DNA of 49,334 bases from positions 1 to 49,334 of the forward strand of contig CAJMRL010000022.1 of assembly GCA_905215805.1 (NCBI GenBank). Direction: 5' to 3'. Below, in pieces: positions 17,037-26,427 of this stretch. Each line of letters opens with the position of its first letter. Within the stretch, counting starts at the first letter, position 1. A program made the position numbers and the translations under genes. The DNA comes from an uncultured bacterium. GTDB taxonomy: Bacteria; Bacillota; Clostridia; UBA1381. Below the pieces are notes generated by a model. The model was not told the origin of the DNA, did not search any database, and worked only from the letters and a program-made list of their open reading frames with translations.

Positions 17037-17073
17037 AAATTCCCTGCAAACCACGACGGTAAGCAGGGAATTT
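17037..17073 (-). terminator. Probable terminator of the 17114-18316 pair
   Basis: An 11-bp stem AAATTCCCTGC (17037-17047) with GCAGGGAATTT (17063-17073). The T run on the minus strand is interrupted, so termination may be weak. Confidence 0.45.
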
Positions 17074-17113
17074 ATGTTTAAAATATCACTTTGCCGAAAT
17101 TCATTTCCGCGCG

Positions 17114-17632
17114 TCAAAATAGTTTATTGACATAAAGACACTCATAGTTATGCAAATATATCTTCAGAGCCATGGTGTTATTGTCGTAATCCTCCTTGTC
17201 CACTCCAATAGCAAGATGTATTTCATACGCCAATTTGTTGCTGTCGCAATAAATGTACTCCGTTTTAGGCTCTATTATTACGCATATCGCCTTTTCTGTG
17301 TGATTAATGCTTGTCATTCTGTGCGGAAGATTGTAATATTCCTCTGTTCTTTCATTTCTGGGAAGCATATACACGACAGGCTCGGTTTCCCGCAGGGAAA
17401 ACTGAAACTTTTTGTTATTGGCGATCAAATGCAGCACATTATAATCCACCATAACCTTATGACCCTTTGTCAGTGCCGAAAAAGGAGCCTTAACGGCGGA
17501 AAATTCGTTTACAAGCATATCTTCTATATACTTAATGCTTTTCTTTCCCGGTTTAACAAACGGCTTGTATTTGAGCAGCCTGTCACGATCGCCTTCCTTT
17601 ATGTCGGATTCATTCAGATACAAAAATGCCAC
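17114..17632 (-). CDS. Uncharacterised 172-residue protein
   Basis: Not recognised. It has no signal peptide or membrane segment and looks like a cytosolic mixed alpha/beta protein with a basic N-terminal half (PGKKSIKYIEDMLVNEF) and a C-terminal part rich in Tyr and Asn (YDNNTMALKIYLHNYECLYVN). The start is GTG at 17632 with GAGGGATG upstream. It follows the small secreted protein by 42 bases in the same direction and the two probably share a promoter. A TA-like or phage-derived origin is possible, but nothing specific supports it. Confidence 0.65.
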   Translation of the reverse strand: MAFLYLNESDIKEGDRDRLLKYKPFVKPGKKSIKYIEDMLVNEFSAVKAPFSALTKGHKVMVDYNVLHLIANNKKFQFSLRETEPVVYMLPRNERTEEYYNLPHRMTSINHTEKAICVIIEPKTEYIYCDSNKLAYEIHLAIGVDKEDYDNNTMALKIYLHNYECLYVNKLF

Positions 17633-17674
17633 AGTTCATCCCTCTTTACTAAATAAATCTTATAAATTATATAA

Positions 17675-18316
17675 TTAATTTATATCTACAGACTGATATC
17701 TATTTGTGCCAAGGAGCATCGTTGTGGCCGCTTCCATACAATATGCTGTCAAATTATAAGCCCCTACTCTTACCTCATCAACATCTGTTGGAACCCATAC
17801 ATCAGCTACATATACGTTACCTTGTTTAGCGGCGGTTTCAGTTGGTACCCAAGAACCTGATATGTAACTATATTCATATGTTGAGTTACTTGCTACAACA
17901 GAGATTTTGTCAAATCCAAAACCGGACAATGTTGCATTTCCTGTCCAATATATATACAATTGACATGTTGTCGTATTGCCATTTCTTATCAAAGCATATC
18001 CTACACTAGTACGATAGCTGTATCTTGGCGAATTTTCTTCATATTCATAGACATCATCATCTGATAAAGTTTGATTGTTGTCATCGAGATTTTCGGAAGA
18101 ATCTATAATCGGAATACTTATATAATCATTTGTCTGTTCTGATTCAGTATCTATTTGTAAATCCAAACTACCCTCTGATAATTGCTCAGAATATCCTGAA
18201 TTTTCTATTGTATAATTTACATCACTTGTAATATCTGCCGCTAAAACATTCGAATTCATTGCCAATATCGACATAATAATGGCAGACCACATTGCAATAG
18301 TCTTTTTAAATTTCAT
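17675..18316 (-). CDS. Small secreted protein of unknown function
   Basis: A 213-residue exported protein. Residues 1-26 are a clear signal peptide (MKFKK, hydrophobic core, ending NVLA). A Ser/Asp/Glu-rich, probably disordered stretch (about 30-95) precedes a compact C-terminal domain of about 110 residues with alternating beta pattern (CQLYIYWTGNATLSGFGFDK, SYISGSWVPTE, VGAYNLTAY). That domain looks like a small beta-sandwich; I do not recognise a named family. The ATG at 18316 is right: it has an AAAGGGA site and a consensus promoter upstream, whereas the 312-base longer frame crosses that promoter. Base use is more AT-rich than in the neighbours. Confidence 0.75.
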   Translation of the reverse strand: MKFKKTIAMWSAIIMSILAMNSNVLAADITSDVNYTIENSGYSEQLSEGSLDLQIDTESEQTNDYISIPIIDSSENLDDNNQTLSDDDVYEYEENSPRYSYRTSVGYALIRNGNTTTCQLYIYWTGNATLSGFGFDKISVVASNSTYEYSYISGSWVPTETAAKQGNVYVADVWVPTDVDEVRVGAYNLTAYCMEAATTMLLGTNRYQSVDIN

Positions 18317-18433
18317 AATATATTCCCTTTCTTCAATATTTTTTAGAATAAATACAAATATAATTATTATCTCATCCCCTCTCTTAATGTTAGCAAAAAC
18401 ATATTTACTCTGTATGCATACTTCGTTAGCAAT

Positions 18434-18462
18434 ATTATAACATAAATTTCTATTTATGTCAA
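18434..18462 (-). promoter_or_regulatory. Consensus promoter for the small secreted protein
   Basis: Minus-strand TTGACA (18462-18457), 17 bases, TATAAT (18439-18434), with TG extended -10. It accounts for the left half of the 312-base gap before spoIIE. Confidence 0.85.
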
Positions 18463-18493
18463 GTATAACATATATATTTATTCCTGCGGATAC

Positions 18494-18559
18494 TGTCGAT
18501 AAAAAAACGTCTGTGCCGGGCGTAAAACGACAGCCTTTTTCTGTCGCATATGCTATAAT
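18494..18559 (+). promoter_or_regulatory. spoIIE promoter with Spo0A-box-like sites
   Basis: TATAAT at 18554-18559 has no recognisable -35 at normal spacing. Three TGTCG cores lie upstream or within: TGTCGAT (18494-18500), TGTCGTT on the minus strand (18532-18526) and TGTCGCA (18542-18548). The known 0A box is TGTCGAA. An activator-dependent promoter under Spo0A, as for Bacillus spoIIE, is inferred. Confidence 0.6.
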
Positions 18560-18628
18560 CAGATGAAAGCGGACATTTGCGGGCAAAACACGGGCGAATG
18601 TCAAAAGCGGGAAAGGAGAAATGAACAT

Positions 18629-20899
18629 ATGGCACTAATAAAACCCGGGGTGCGCGGAACGCTCAGGCTTCCGGCGCTTCGGGAAATCACGGGGCTTGTT
18701 ATCACGGCGGTGGTATCGAGGGCCTCGATACTGGGAATGCACCCGTTCGGGGCGGCGTATTTCGCGGCGGGACTGGGGAACGGTCTTTCATACTGGGCGA
18801 TAGGCGCGGTGCTTATAGGTTTGGCGAGCGCGGGAACGGGAATAGGACTTATGAAATACATGACGGCGGTATTGATATACGCGCTTTTTGCAAAACTGCG
18901 CCCCAAATCGGGATACATTATAAAAGCAAGCGTATGCGGAGGGAGCGTGCTTGCCGGAGGGCTTATATTTGCCCTCTACAGCTATGCGGGAGCATATGAT
19001 CTGATACTCGCCGCGGCGGAGGGAATCATCTCGGCTATAATGTACATAATATTCACCAAGTCGGAGGATTTCATACAAAGCGCCAATACAAGGACAAGCC
19101 CGGGGCGCGATACGCTTATGAGCGCGGCAGTATTTGCGGGAGTGCTTATAACCGGCGTTTCGGATATACGGCTTCCCATAGGGATAGGGCTTTCGGGAAT
19201 CGCCGCCGCTTATGCGGTGCTGTGCATGGCGGACGCGTGCAGTATAGGAGCTGCCGGAGGGGGCGGACTTTGCATGGGCTTTATGTGCGCTATGTCCGAC
19301 ACCAGTGCGGTCATATCAGCCGGATTTTACGGAATTTGCGCTGTATTTGCAAATCTTTTGCGCTCGTTCGGAAGGATAGGAACTGCGGTAGGCTTTTGGG
19401 GCGGAGCGGCGGCATGTATGATATATATGCAGTATGCCGGAGGAGCGGACATAAGCATATGGAACATAGCTATTGCAACAGCCTTATTCATGCTCTCGCC
19501 TAAAAAAATAAGGAAGGGCATAGAGGAATTTTTCTCCGGTACACGCCGTACGGACGCGGCGGCGGCTCAGGACAGAGTCAGGTTCTATATAGGAAGCCGG
19601 CTTGAGGGCGCGGCAAAGGGCTTTAAGGAGCTTGAGGAAAGCTTTGTAAAAGCATCGGAGCAAAGGCTCAACCGCTGCCATGAGGATGCGGTCGATATAT
19701 TTGACGACACTGCCTCGCGCGTATGCAGGGGCTGTCCGATGTCGGTAAAATGCTACGAAAAGGATTTTACAGGAACATATTCGAGGATGCTGGAGCTTTT
19801 GAAGCTGGCGGAATCGGGAGAGCTCGACGACAGAAACATACCAGAAAAATTCATGCGCCGCTGCGTAAAGGCGGCAGATTTCTCACGGACTATGAAGCAT
19901 GTATACGAGCTTTACCGAATGAGGGAGCTGTTTAAAGGAGAAGCGGTAAAGAGCCGCGATATTGCGGCAATGCAGTATAAGGATATATCGCGTCTGCTCG
20001 ATTCAATGGCGCAAAGCGCACAGGGAGGAGTCAGATTCTGTCCCGAATACGAGGATTCACTTATAGAAGAGCTTGACAAAAACGGCATCGCACTGTCTGA
20101 AATCAGCGTTATAGAGAGGGAAAGCGGAGCTATAGAGGTGCATTTGGGACTAAAAAACCATGCCGGAGCTGAAAAAATAGAAAATATAATTTATTCGGTC
20201 ACAGGCGTAAAAACAGAGCTTTCGGGCGAAACACTCGGAACGGCGGTATTTGTTTCAAAGCCTGTTATAAACATTGAAACCGGAGCCTGCGCCGTTCCCA
20301 TACAGATAAGCAGCGAATCCGGAGATGTGATAGAATTTTTTGAGGCGGACGGATATATGAGCTATGTTATCCTATGCGACGGAATGGGAACAGGAAAGGA
20401 GGCTATGCTGCAAAGCCGCGAGCTTGTAAGACTTTTAAGAAGCTTTTTGGAGTCGGGCTTCGATGCGGAAACAGCCTTAAGGACCGTTAATTCGGCGCTG
20501 TGCCTGCGGCTGGACAGGGAAAGCACCGCCGCGGTGGATCTATTGTGCATAGACAGGCTCAAATCTACGGCTAAGCTTTATAAAACAGGCAGCGCACAAA
20601 GTCTTATACTTCATAACGGCGAATCGGAAACAGTATTTCCCGCTTCGGTTCCCGCCGGAATGCTGCCGGAGATAAATACCGTCCCCCGAAGCTTTCGTCT
20701 TAGCTCCGGCGACGTCATTGCCTTAGCCTCCGACGGAGTTACTCAGGCGGGCGGACGAGTATACCGCGAATGGGCTTTAAAGGCTATAGAGGAAGGCAGC
20801 GCACCGGAATGCGCAAGAAAAATAATCGACAAGGCTCTTTCGCTATGCGGAGGGACAGCGTATGACGATATGAGCGCGGCTGTCATTAAAATAATTTAG
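18629..20899 (+). CDS. spoIIE: Stage II sporulation serine phosphatase SpoIIE
   Basis: A 756-residue membrane phosphatase that dephosphorylates the anti-sigma antagonist SpoIIAA in the forespore and so releases sigma-F; it also works in the polar septum. The N-terminal third is hydrophobic with about ten Gly/Ala-rich membrane segments (25-310), the middle is the regulatory part with the paired cysteines CRGCPMSVKCYEK, and the C-terminal third is a PP2C domain with metal-binding Asp in LCDGMGTGKEA (about residue 584) and ASDGVTQAGG (about 703). The start at 18629 has AAAGGAG at 18612-18618; an upstream ATG (18563) lies four bases from the -10 box and cannot be used. The sigma-F operon itself is not in the window. 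Confidence 0.94.
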   Translation: MALIKPGVRGTLRLPALREITGLVITAVVSRASILGMHPFGAAYFAAGLGNGLSYWAIGAVLIGLASAGTGIGLMKYMTAVLIYALFAKLRPKSGYIIKASVCGGSVLAGGLIFALYSYAGAYDLILAAAEGIISAIMYIIFTKSEDFIQSANTRTSPGRDTLMSAAVFAGVLITGVSDIRLPIGIGLSGIAAAYAVLCMADACSIGAAGGGGLCMGFMCAMSDTSAVISAGFYGICAVFANLLRSFGRIGTAVGFWGGAAACMIYMQYAGGADISIWNIAIATALFMLSPKKIRKGIEEFFSGTRRTDAAAAQDRVRFYIGSRLEGAAKGFKELEESFVKASEQRLNRCHEDAVDIFDDTASRVCRGCPMSVKCYEKDFTGTYSRMLELLKLAESGELDDRNIPEKFMRRCVKAADFSRTMKHVYELYRMRELFKGEAVKSRDIAAMQYKDISRLLDSMAQSAQGGVRFCPEYEDSLIEELDKNGIALSEISVIERESGAIEVHLGLKNHAGAEKIENIIYSVTGVKTELSGETLGTAVFVSKPVINIETGACAVPIQISSESGDVIEFFEADGYMSYVILCDGMGTGKEAMLQSRELVRLLRSFLESGFDAETALRTVNSALCLRLDRESTAAVDLLCIDRLKSTAKLYKTGSAQSLILHNGESETVFPASVPAGMLPEINTVPRSFRLSSGDVIALASDGVTQAGGRVYREWALKAIEEGSAPECARKIIDKALSLCGGTAYDDMSAAVIKII

Positions 20900-21029
20900 T
20901 ATAAATAAATTGTCACAAATTTAACTATTAATTTGCTATAAATTTAACGATTTTATACTATTTTAATACAAATTAAACACTTAATTAAAAAAATTTTTCA
21001 ACTTTTCACAACTTTTTGCAAAAAAAAGG

Positions 21030-21057
21030 TAGACAAATACAGAATTTATGATATAAT
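21030..21057 (+). promoter_or_regulatory. ppdK promoter and long leader
   Basis: TAGACA (21030-21035), 16 bases, TATAAT (21052-21057). The leader runs about 120 bases to the start codon and can form a hairpin around 21076-21103 and a weaker one around 21124-21148. The region 20900-21029 is AT-rich without a clear terminator. Confidence 0.6.
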
Positions 21058-21184
21058 ATTATTAGTAAAACTGTATCGCCCCTGCTCTTATATGAGCGTG
21101 GGTGTGCAAAATAACAAATACGGACAGCCGCAATTATTTATATTCGGCTTCCGGCGACATTATAAGTATTAGGAGGAGATTCCA

Positions 21185-23815
21185 ATGGCAAAGAAATATG
21201 TTTACCTTTTCTCAGAGGGTAACGCAAGCATGAGAGAGCTTCTCGGCGGCAAGGGCGCTAACCTTGCGGAGATGACCAATCTCGGACTTCCCGTTCCGCA
21301 GGGCTTCACTATTTCAACAGAAGCCTGCACTCAGTACTATGAGGACGGCAGAAAAATAAACGATGAGATTCAGGCTGAGATACTCGAATACATCACAAAG
21401 ATGGAGGAAATCACCGGAAAGAAGTTCGGAGATAAGGAGAACCCGCTTTTGGTGTCGGTTCGTTCCGGAGCAAGAGCTTCAATGCCGGGTATGATGGATA
21501 CTATACTTAACCTCGGTCTTAATGAGGATGTTGTTGAGGTAATGGCAAGAAAATCCGGCAATCCGAGATGGGCATGGGACTGCTACAGAAGATTTATTCA
21601 GATGTACTCCGACGTTGTTATGGAGGTAGGAAAGAAGTATTTCGAGGTTCTTATCGACAAGATGAAGGAGGAAAAGGGCGTTACTCAGGACGTTGAGCTT
21701 ACTGCTGAGGATCTGAAGGACCTCGCGGAGCAGTTCAAGGCTGAATATAAGGAGAAGGTAGGCGCTGACTTCCCGACAGACCCGAAGGAACAGCTCTTCG
21801 GCGCTATCAAAGCGGTATTCCGTTCATGGGACAACCCGAGAGCAAATGTATACCGCCGCGATAATGATATCCCGTATTCATGGGGTACGGCTGTAAACGT
21901 TCAGATGATGGCGTTCGGTAACATGGGCGACACATCGGGTACAGGCGTTGCATTTACAAGAGACCCGGCAACAGGCGAAAAGCACCTTATGGGCGAATTC
22001 CTGATGAACGCTCAGGGCGAGGACGTTGTTGCAGGTATCCGCACACCGCAGAAGATAGACCAGCTCAAGGAAGTTATGCCTGAGGTTTACGACCAGTTCG
22101 TAGATATCTGCAAGACTCTTGAAAACCACTACAGAGATATGCAGGATATGGAGTTTACTATCGAGGATAAGAAGCTCTATATGCTCCAGACAAGAAACGG
22201 TAAGAGAACAGCTCAGGCTGCTTTGAAGATTGCATGCGATCTCGTTGACGAAGGCATGATAACCGAAAAAGAAGCTGTTTTGATGATAGACCCGAGAAAC
22301 CTTGACACACTTCTTCACCCGCAGTTCGACCAGAACGCTTTGAAGGCTGCAACACCTGCCGCTAAGGCTTTGGCTGCATCGCCGGGCGCTGCATGCGGTA
22401 AGGTCGTATTTACTGCTGAGGACGCTAAGGCTTGGAACGCAAGAGGCGAGAAGGTTGTTTTGGTAAGACTCGAGACCTCGCCGGAGGATATCGAGGGCAT
22501 GAAGGCCGCTCAGGGTATCCTTACAGTAAGAGGCGGTATGACTTCTCACGCTGCCGTTGTTGCGCGCGGCATGGGTATCTGCTGTGTTTCCGGCTGCTCG
22601 GAGATAGCTATGGACGAGGAGAACAAGAAGTTCACTCTTGCAGGCAAGACATATCACGAGGGAGATTATATCTCAATCGACGGTTCTACAGGTAATATAT
22701 ATGAAGGCATCATCCCGACAGTTGACGCTTCGATAAGCGGCACATTCGGAAGAATCATGGGCTGGGCAGACAAGTACAGAAAGCTCAAGGTTAGAACAAA
22801 CGCTGATACTCCGGCTGATGCTAAGAAGGCAAGAGAGCTGGGCGCAGAGGGTATCGGTCTTTGCCGTACAGAGCATATGTTCTTCGGCGGCAACAGAATC
22901 GACGCTTTCAGAGAAATGATCTGCTCCGATACAGTTGAGGAGAGAGAGGCAGCTCTTGAGAAGATCCTCCCGATGCAGCAGGGCGACTTTGAGGAACTTT
23001 ATGAGGCTCTCGAGGGAAATCCTGTTACCATCCGCTTCCTCGATCCGCCGCTTCATGAGTTCGTTCCTACAGACGAAGAGGATATAAAGAAGCTCGCTGA
23101 GGCTCAGGGCAAGAGCGTAGAGAGAATCAAAGAAATCATCGATTCACTCCACGAGTTCAATCCTATGATGGGTCACAGAGGCTGCCGTCTTGCGGTAACA
23201 TATCCTGAAATAGCAAAGATGCAGACAAGCGCTGTTATCCGCGCAGCTATAAACGTTAAGAAGAATCATCCGGACTGGAACATTGAGCCGGAAATCATGA
23301 TTCCGCTCGTAGGCGACGTTAAGGAGCTTAAGTATGTTAAGGATATAGTTACAAAGACAGCTGATGCTGAAATAGCTGATGCAGGCGCTGAGCTTAAGTA
23401 TGAGGTAGGTACAATGATAGAGATCCCGAGAGCGGCTCTTCTTGCTGACCAGATCGCTACAGAGGCTGAGTTCTTCTGCTTCGGTACAAATGACCTCACA
23501 CAGATGACATACGGCTTCTCGCGTGACGACGCAGGCAAGTTCCTCGATGCTTACTATGACGCTAAGATTTTTGAGAACGATCCGTTCGCAAAGCTCGACC
23601 AGGCAGGCGTCGGCAAGCTTATGAAGATGGCTATAGAGCTCGGCAAGCCGGTAAGACCGGAGCTTCACGTAGGTATCTGCGGCGAGCATGGCGGAGATCC
23701 GTCATCGGTTGAGTTCTGCCATAAGATTGGTCTTGACTATGTATCGTGCTCACCGTTCCGTGTGCCGATTGCAAGACTTTCAGCAGCTCAGGCAGCTATA
23801 AAGGACGAGAAATAA
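21185..23815 (+). CDS. ppdK: Pyruvate, phosphate dikinase
   Basis: Interconverts pyruvate, ATP and phosphate with PEP, AMP and PPi; in anaerobes it often runs in the glycolytic direction with PPi. The 876 residues match the family in full: N-terminal ATP-grasp domain (GGKGANLAEM, RSGARASMPGMMDTILNLG), the phosphohistidine domain with catalytic His455 in GGMTSHAAVVARGMG, and the PEP/pyruvate TIM barrel ending in GICGEHGGDPSSVEF. AGGAGGAG precedes the ATG. The codon choice (GCT, AAG, GTT, GGC) is visibly more biased than in neighbouring genes, as expected for a highly expressed enzyme. Its end meets the convergent metH through repeat copy 2. Confidence 0.98.
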   Translation: MAKKYVYLFSEGNASMRELLGGKGANLAEMTNLGLPVPQGFTISTEACTQYYEDGRKINDEIQAEILEYITKMEEITGKKFGDKENPLLVSVRSGARASMPGMMDTILNLGLNEDVVEVMARKSGNPRWAWDCYRRFIQMYSDVVMEVGKKYFEVLIDKMKEEKGVTQDVELTAEDLKDLAEQFKAEYKEKVGADFPTDPKEQLFGAIKAVFRSWDNPRANVYRRDNDIPYSWGTAVNVQMMAFGNMGDTSGTGVAFTRDPATGEKHLMGEFLMNAQGEDVVAGIRTPQKIDQLKEVMPEVYDQFVDICKTLENHYRDMQDMEFTIEDKKLYMLQTRNGKRTAQAALKIACDLVDEGMITEKEAVLMIDPRNLDTLLHPQFDQNALKAATPAAKALAASPGAACGKVVFTAEDAKAWNARGEKVVLVRLETSPEDIEGMKAAQGILTVRGGMTSHAAVVARGMGICCVSGCSEIAMDEENKKFTLAGKTYHEGDYISIDGSTGNIYEGIIPTVDASISGTFGRIMGWADKYRKLKVRTNADTPADAKKARELGAEGIGLCRTEHMFFGGNRIDAFREMICSDTVEEREAALEKILPMQQGDFEELYEALEGNPVTIRFLDPPLHEFVPTDEEDIKKLAEAQGKSVERIKEIIDSLHEFNPMMGHRGCRLAVTYPEIAKMQTSAVIRAAINVKKNHPDWNIEPEIMIPLVGDVKELKYVKDIVTKTADAEIADAGAELKYEVGTMIEIPRAALLADQIATEAEFFCFGTNDLTQMTYGFSRDDAGKFLDAYYDAKIFENDPFAKLDQAGVGKLMKMAIELGKPVRPELHVGICGEHGGDPSSVEFCHKIGLDYVSCSPFRVPIARLSAAQAAIKDEK

Positions 23816-23830
23816 TAAAACGGACAAAAG

Positions 23831-23965
23831 GGGCTGTCGCTTTTAGCGCAGAGCGTTTAAAGGCTGTAAAAGCCTTTAAACTACGAACAGAACTCACCTC
23901 TCGATGTACACAAAGTACACCTTCGGGTGAGTTCTGTCCGTTCTGCATCTAAAATCAAGCAGCCC
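23831..23965 (+). repeat. 135-bp structured repeat, copy 2 (plus orientation)
   Basis: The same sequence as 8746-8880 except one base near the right end (A at 23957 where copy 1 has G at 8872). Both copies are followed by CCTATGAACTT, here displaced by eight inserted bases, so the duplicated unit extends slightly past the terminal inverted repeat. It sits between the convergent ppdK and metH. Confidence 0.92.
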
Positions 23966-23997
23966 CAGTAGTCCTATGAACTTTTTATCCTTTTAAT

Positions 23998-26409
23998 TTA
24001 TACACCAAAAAATTCATTCGCATAATTCACGCTGTCGAGCGCATCGCGGCAATACCGGTCCGCGCCTATCATATCGGCATATTCCTGCGTAAGCACCGCC
24101 CCGCCTACAAATACCTTTACATCCAGTCCCGCGGCGCGTATAGCCTTTATGGTCTCCTCCATGCTGACTACCGTGGTGGTCATCAGCGCACTCAAGCCGC
24201 ATAAATGGATATCGTTTTGCCTAAGCTCCTCAACAATTACCTCCGGCGCAACATCGCGTCCCAGGTCATGCACCTCATAGCCGTAATTCTCAAGCAATAC
24301 CCTTACTATATTCTTTCCTATATCATGGATATCTCCCTTTACCGTAGCTATAACGATTTTTCCGCGGCTTTCCTGCTTAACTCCGGATGCCTCGATATGC
24401 GCCTTTATCGCCGCAAAGGAATTCTTTACCGTTTCCGCGCTCATCATAAGCTGCGGCAAAAACATCGTTCCCTTTTCAAATTCCTTTCCGACCAAATCCA
24501 GAGCCGGAATAATCTCGTTATTCACAATGTCCATCGGCTCGCGTTCTTTCAAAAAAGCGTTTGTTTCATCAAATGAACTGTCCTTTAAGCCCTTTACTAT
24601 CATATCAAACAGTCTGCTGCGTTCTTCATGCGGTGCGTTTTGCGTCTGTTCCTTTACTGTAACGGTAGTATTCGCCTTTGTTCCGGCATAGCGCGAAATA
24701 TATTCGGCGCATCCCTCATCATATCCCGAGAGCGCCCTGAATGCACGGAAGGTATTTATCATAGCATCATTGCATGGATTGATTATACACGCGTCAAGGC
24801 CGTTGTTTAAAGCCATAGCAAAGAATGTGCTGTTTACTATTTCACGTCTGGGCAGTCCGAACGATATATTCGAAACTCCAAGGCAGGTCTTTATTCCCAT
24901 AACGTCCTTTATATATTTAAGCGCCTGTATCGTCTGAGCGCTTTCCTTCTGCTGAGCCGATATTGTGAGCGTCAGCGCGTCCATAACAAGATTGTTCCTG
25001 CCTATACCGTACTGAGCCGCACGGTCACGTATTTTCTCTGCAACCTTTATCCTGCCCTCGGCGGTCTCGGGTATACCGTTTTCATCAAGACACAGTCCGA
25101 CAAGCACACCGCCGTATTTTTGAACTATCGGCAATATCGCCTCAAGGCTTTCCTCCTTGCCGTTTACCGAATTTATCATCGGCTTTCCGTTATAGCGGCG
25201 CAGAGTGTTTTCTATCGTAACAGGGTCTGAGCTGTCGAGCTGAAGCGGCAGATTTACCGCCTGAGTAAGCGCATTTACCGCCCTCTGCATCATCTCGCAT
25301 TCATCTATCTCCGGCAGTCCGACGTTTACATCAAGAATATCCGCTCCAGCGTCACGCTGTGCAAATGCCTCATCCAAAATATAATTTATATTCTTATCAC
25401 GCAGAGCCTGCTGAAATTTTTTCTTTCCTGTCGGGTTTATCCTCTCGCCGACAATTACCGGTCCGTTCCCAAGATACACCGCCTTTGAATATGAAGCCGC
25501 GACCGTAAGTCCCTTATCCTCGACTACCGGCTTATAATCCTTGCATACAGCTATCATTTCCCTTATATAATCCGGCGTTGTCCCGCAGCAGCCGCCTATA
25601 ACGCTTGCACCGCATTTTGCTATAAGAGCACAGTCCGCTCCGAATTCCTCCGGCGTAACGTCATATACCGTCTGTCCGTCCCTGACCATAGGGAGTCCGG
25701 CATTTGGCTGTGCCATTATCGGGACAGACGCTATCTGTGAAAGTCTATCCATCATTTCAGCTATCTGCTTAGGACCCAATCCACAGTTTATACCCAGACA
25801 GTCTACTCTCAGACCCTCAAATATAGCACACATAACGTCTACGTCCGCACCGGTAAGGGTTTTAAAGCTCTCATCGAATGTCATAGTAAGGAACACCGGA
25901 AGAGATGTATTCTCCTTTGCCGCAAGCACCGCCGCCTTTGCCTCAAGCGTATCGGACATAGTTTCTATCAATATCAAATCAGCGCCGCATTTCTCGGCTG
26001 CTTTGGCGATTTTGGCATACTGACTATAACATTCGTCAAAAGAGAGATCGCCTATCGGTTCCATAAGCCGTCCGGTCGGTCCCATATCAAATGCTACAAA
26101 ACGGGGCTTGCTCTGGGTAGAATACTTTGCGGCAGCCTTTTTTGCGATTTCAACAGATGAAGCTATTATAAGCTCAACAGGAGAATCGATAAGCTCCGCC
26201 TTCAGGGGATTCGCTCCGAATGTATTGGTAGTGATAATATCCGCCCCGGCTTCGAGATACTCCTCGTGGATACGGGAAATAAGCTCGGGATTGGTTAGAT
26301 TGAGCATTTCGGGGATATCCCCGCCCTTAAGACCGTTTTTTTGCAGCATAGTACCCATAGCGCCGTCAAAAAACAATATCCGCTTTCCAAGTATATCCTT
26401 AATATTCAT
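23998..26409 (-). CDS. metH: Cobalamin-dependent methionine synthase (no reactivation domain)
   Basis: Transfers the methyl of 5-methyl-THF to homocysteine through cobalamin. Modules in order over 803 residues: homocysteine-binding barrel (FFDGAMGTMLQ; zinc cysteines in GINCG and GGCCGT), pterin-binding barrel (GERINPTGKKKF, DVNVG, VNGKEE), the four-helix cap, and the B12 domain with GDIHDIGKN (His695 is the lower cobalt ligand). The C-terminal AdoMet-binding reactivation domain of the long enzyme (E. coli, about 1,230 residues) is absent; Clostridia often encode it separately, and it is not in this window. The gene follows metF by 18 bases, so methyl-THF supply and use are co-expressed. Confidence 0.95.
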   Translation of the reverse strand: MNIKDILGKRILFFDGAMGTMLQKNGLKGGDIPEMLNLTNPELISRIHEEYLEAGADIITTNTFGANPLKAELIDSPVELIIASSVEIAKKAAAKYSTQSKPRFVAFDMGPTGRLMEPIGDLSFDECYSQYAKIAKAAEKCGADLILIETMSDTLEAKAAVLAAKENTSLPVFLTMTFDESFKTLTGADVDVMCAIFEGLRVDCLGINCGLGPKQIAEMMDRLSQIASVPIMAQPNAGLPMVRDGQTVYDVTPEEFGADCALIAKCGASVIGGCCGTTPDYIREMIAVCKDYKPVVEDKGLTVAASYSKAVYLGNGPVIVGERINPTGKKKFQQALRDKNINYILDEAFAQRDAGADILDVNVGLPEIDECEMMQRAVNALTQAVNLPLQLDSSDPVTIENTLRRYNGKPMINSVNGKEESLEAILPIVQKYGGVLVGLCLDENGIPETAEGRIKVAEKIRDRAAQYGIGRNNLVMDALTLTISAQQKESAQTIQALKYIKDVMGIKTCLGVSNISFGLPRREIVNSTFFAMALNNGLDACIINPCNDAMINTFRAFRALSGYDEGCAEYISRYAGTKANTTVTVKEQTQNAPHEERSRLFDMIVKGLKDSSFDETNAFLKEREPMDIVNNEIIPALDLVGKEFEKGTMFLPQLMMSAETVKNSFAAIKAHIEASGVKQESRGKIVIATVKGDIHDIGKNIVRVLLENYGYEVHDLGRDVAPEVIVEELRQNDIHLCGLSALMTTTVVSMEETIKAIRAAGLDVKVFVGGAVLTQEYADMIGADRYCRDALDSVNYANEFFGV

Positions 26410-26427
26410 TCCGTACTCCTTTGCTGT

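Noticed and set aside
21060..21184. A riboswitch in the ppdK leader
   Set aside because: Only two modest hairpins and no conserved core known to me; kept as leader structure.
21878..22657. A 259-codon minus-strand frame inside ppdK
   Set aside because: The biased codon use of ppdK makes long antisense frames. Cys/Leu/Ser-rich product, no ribosome site.
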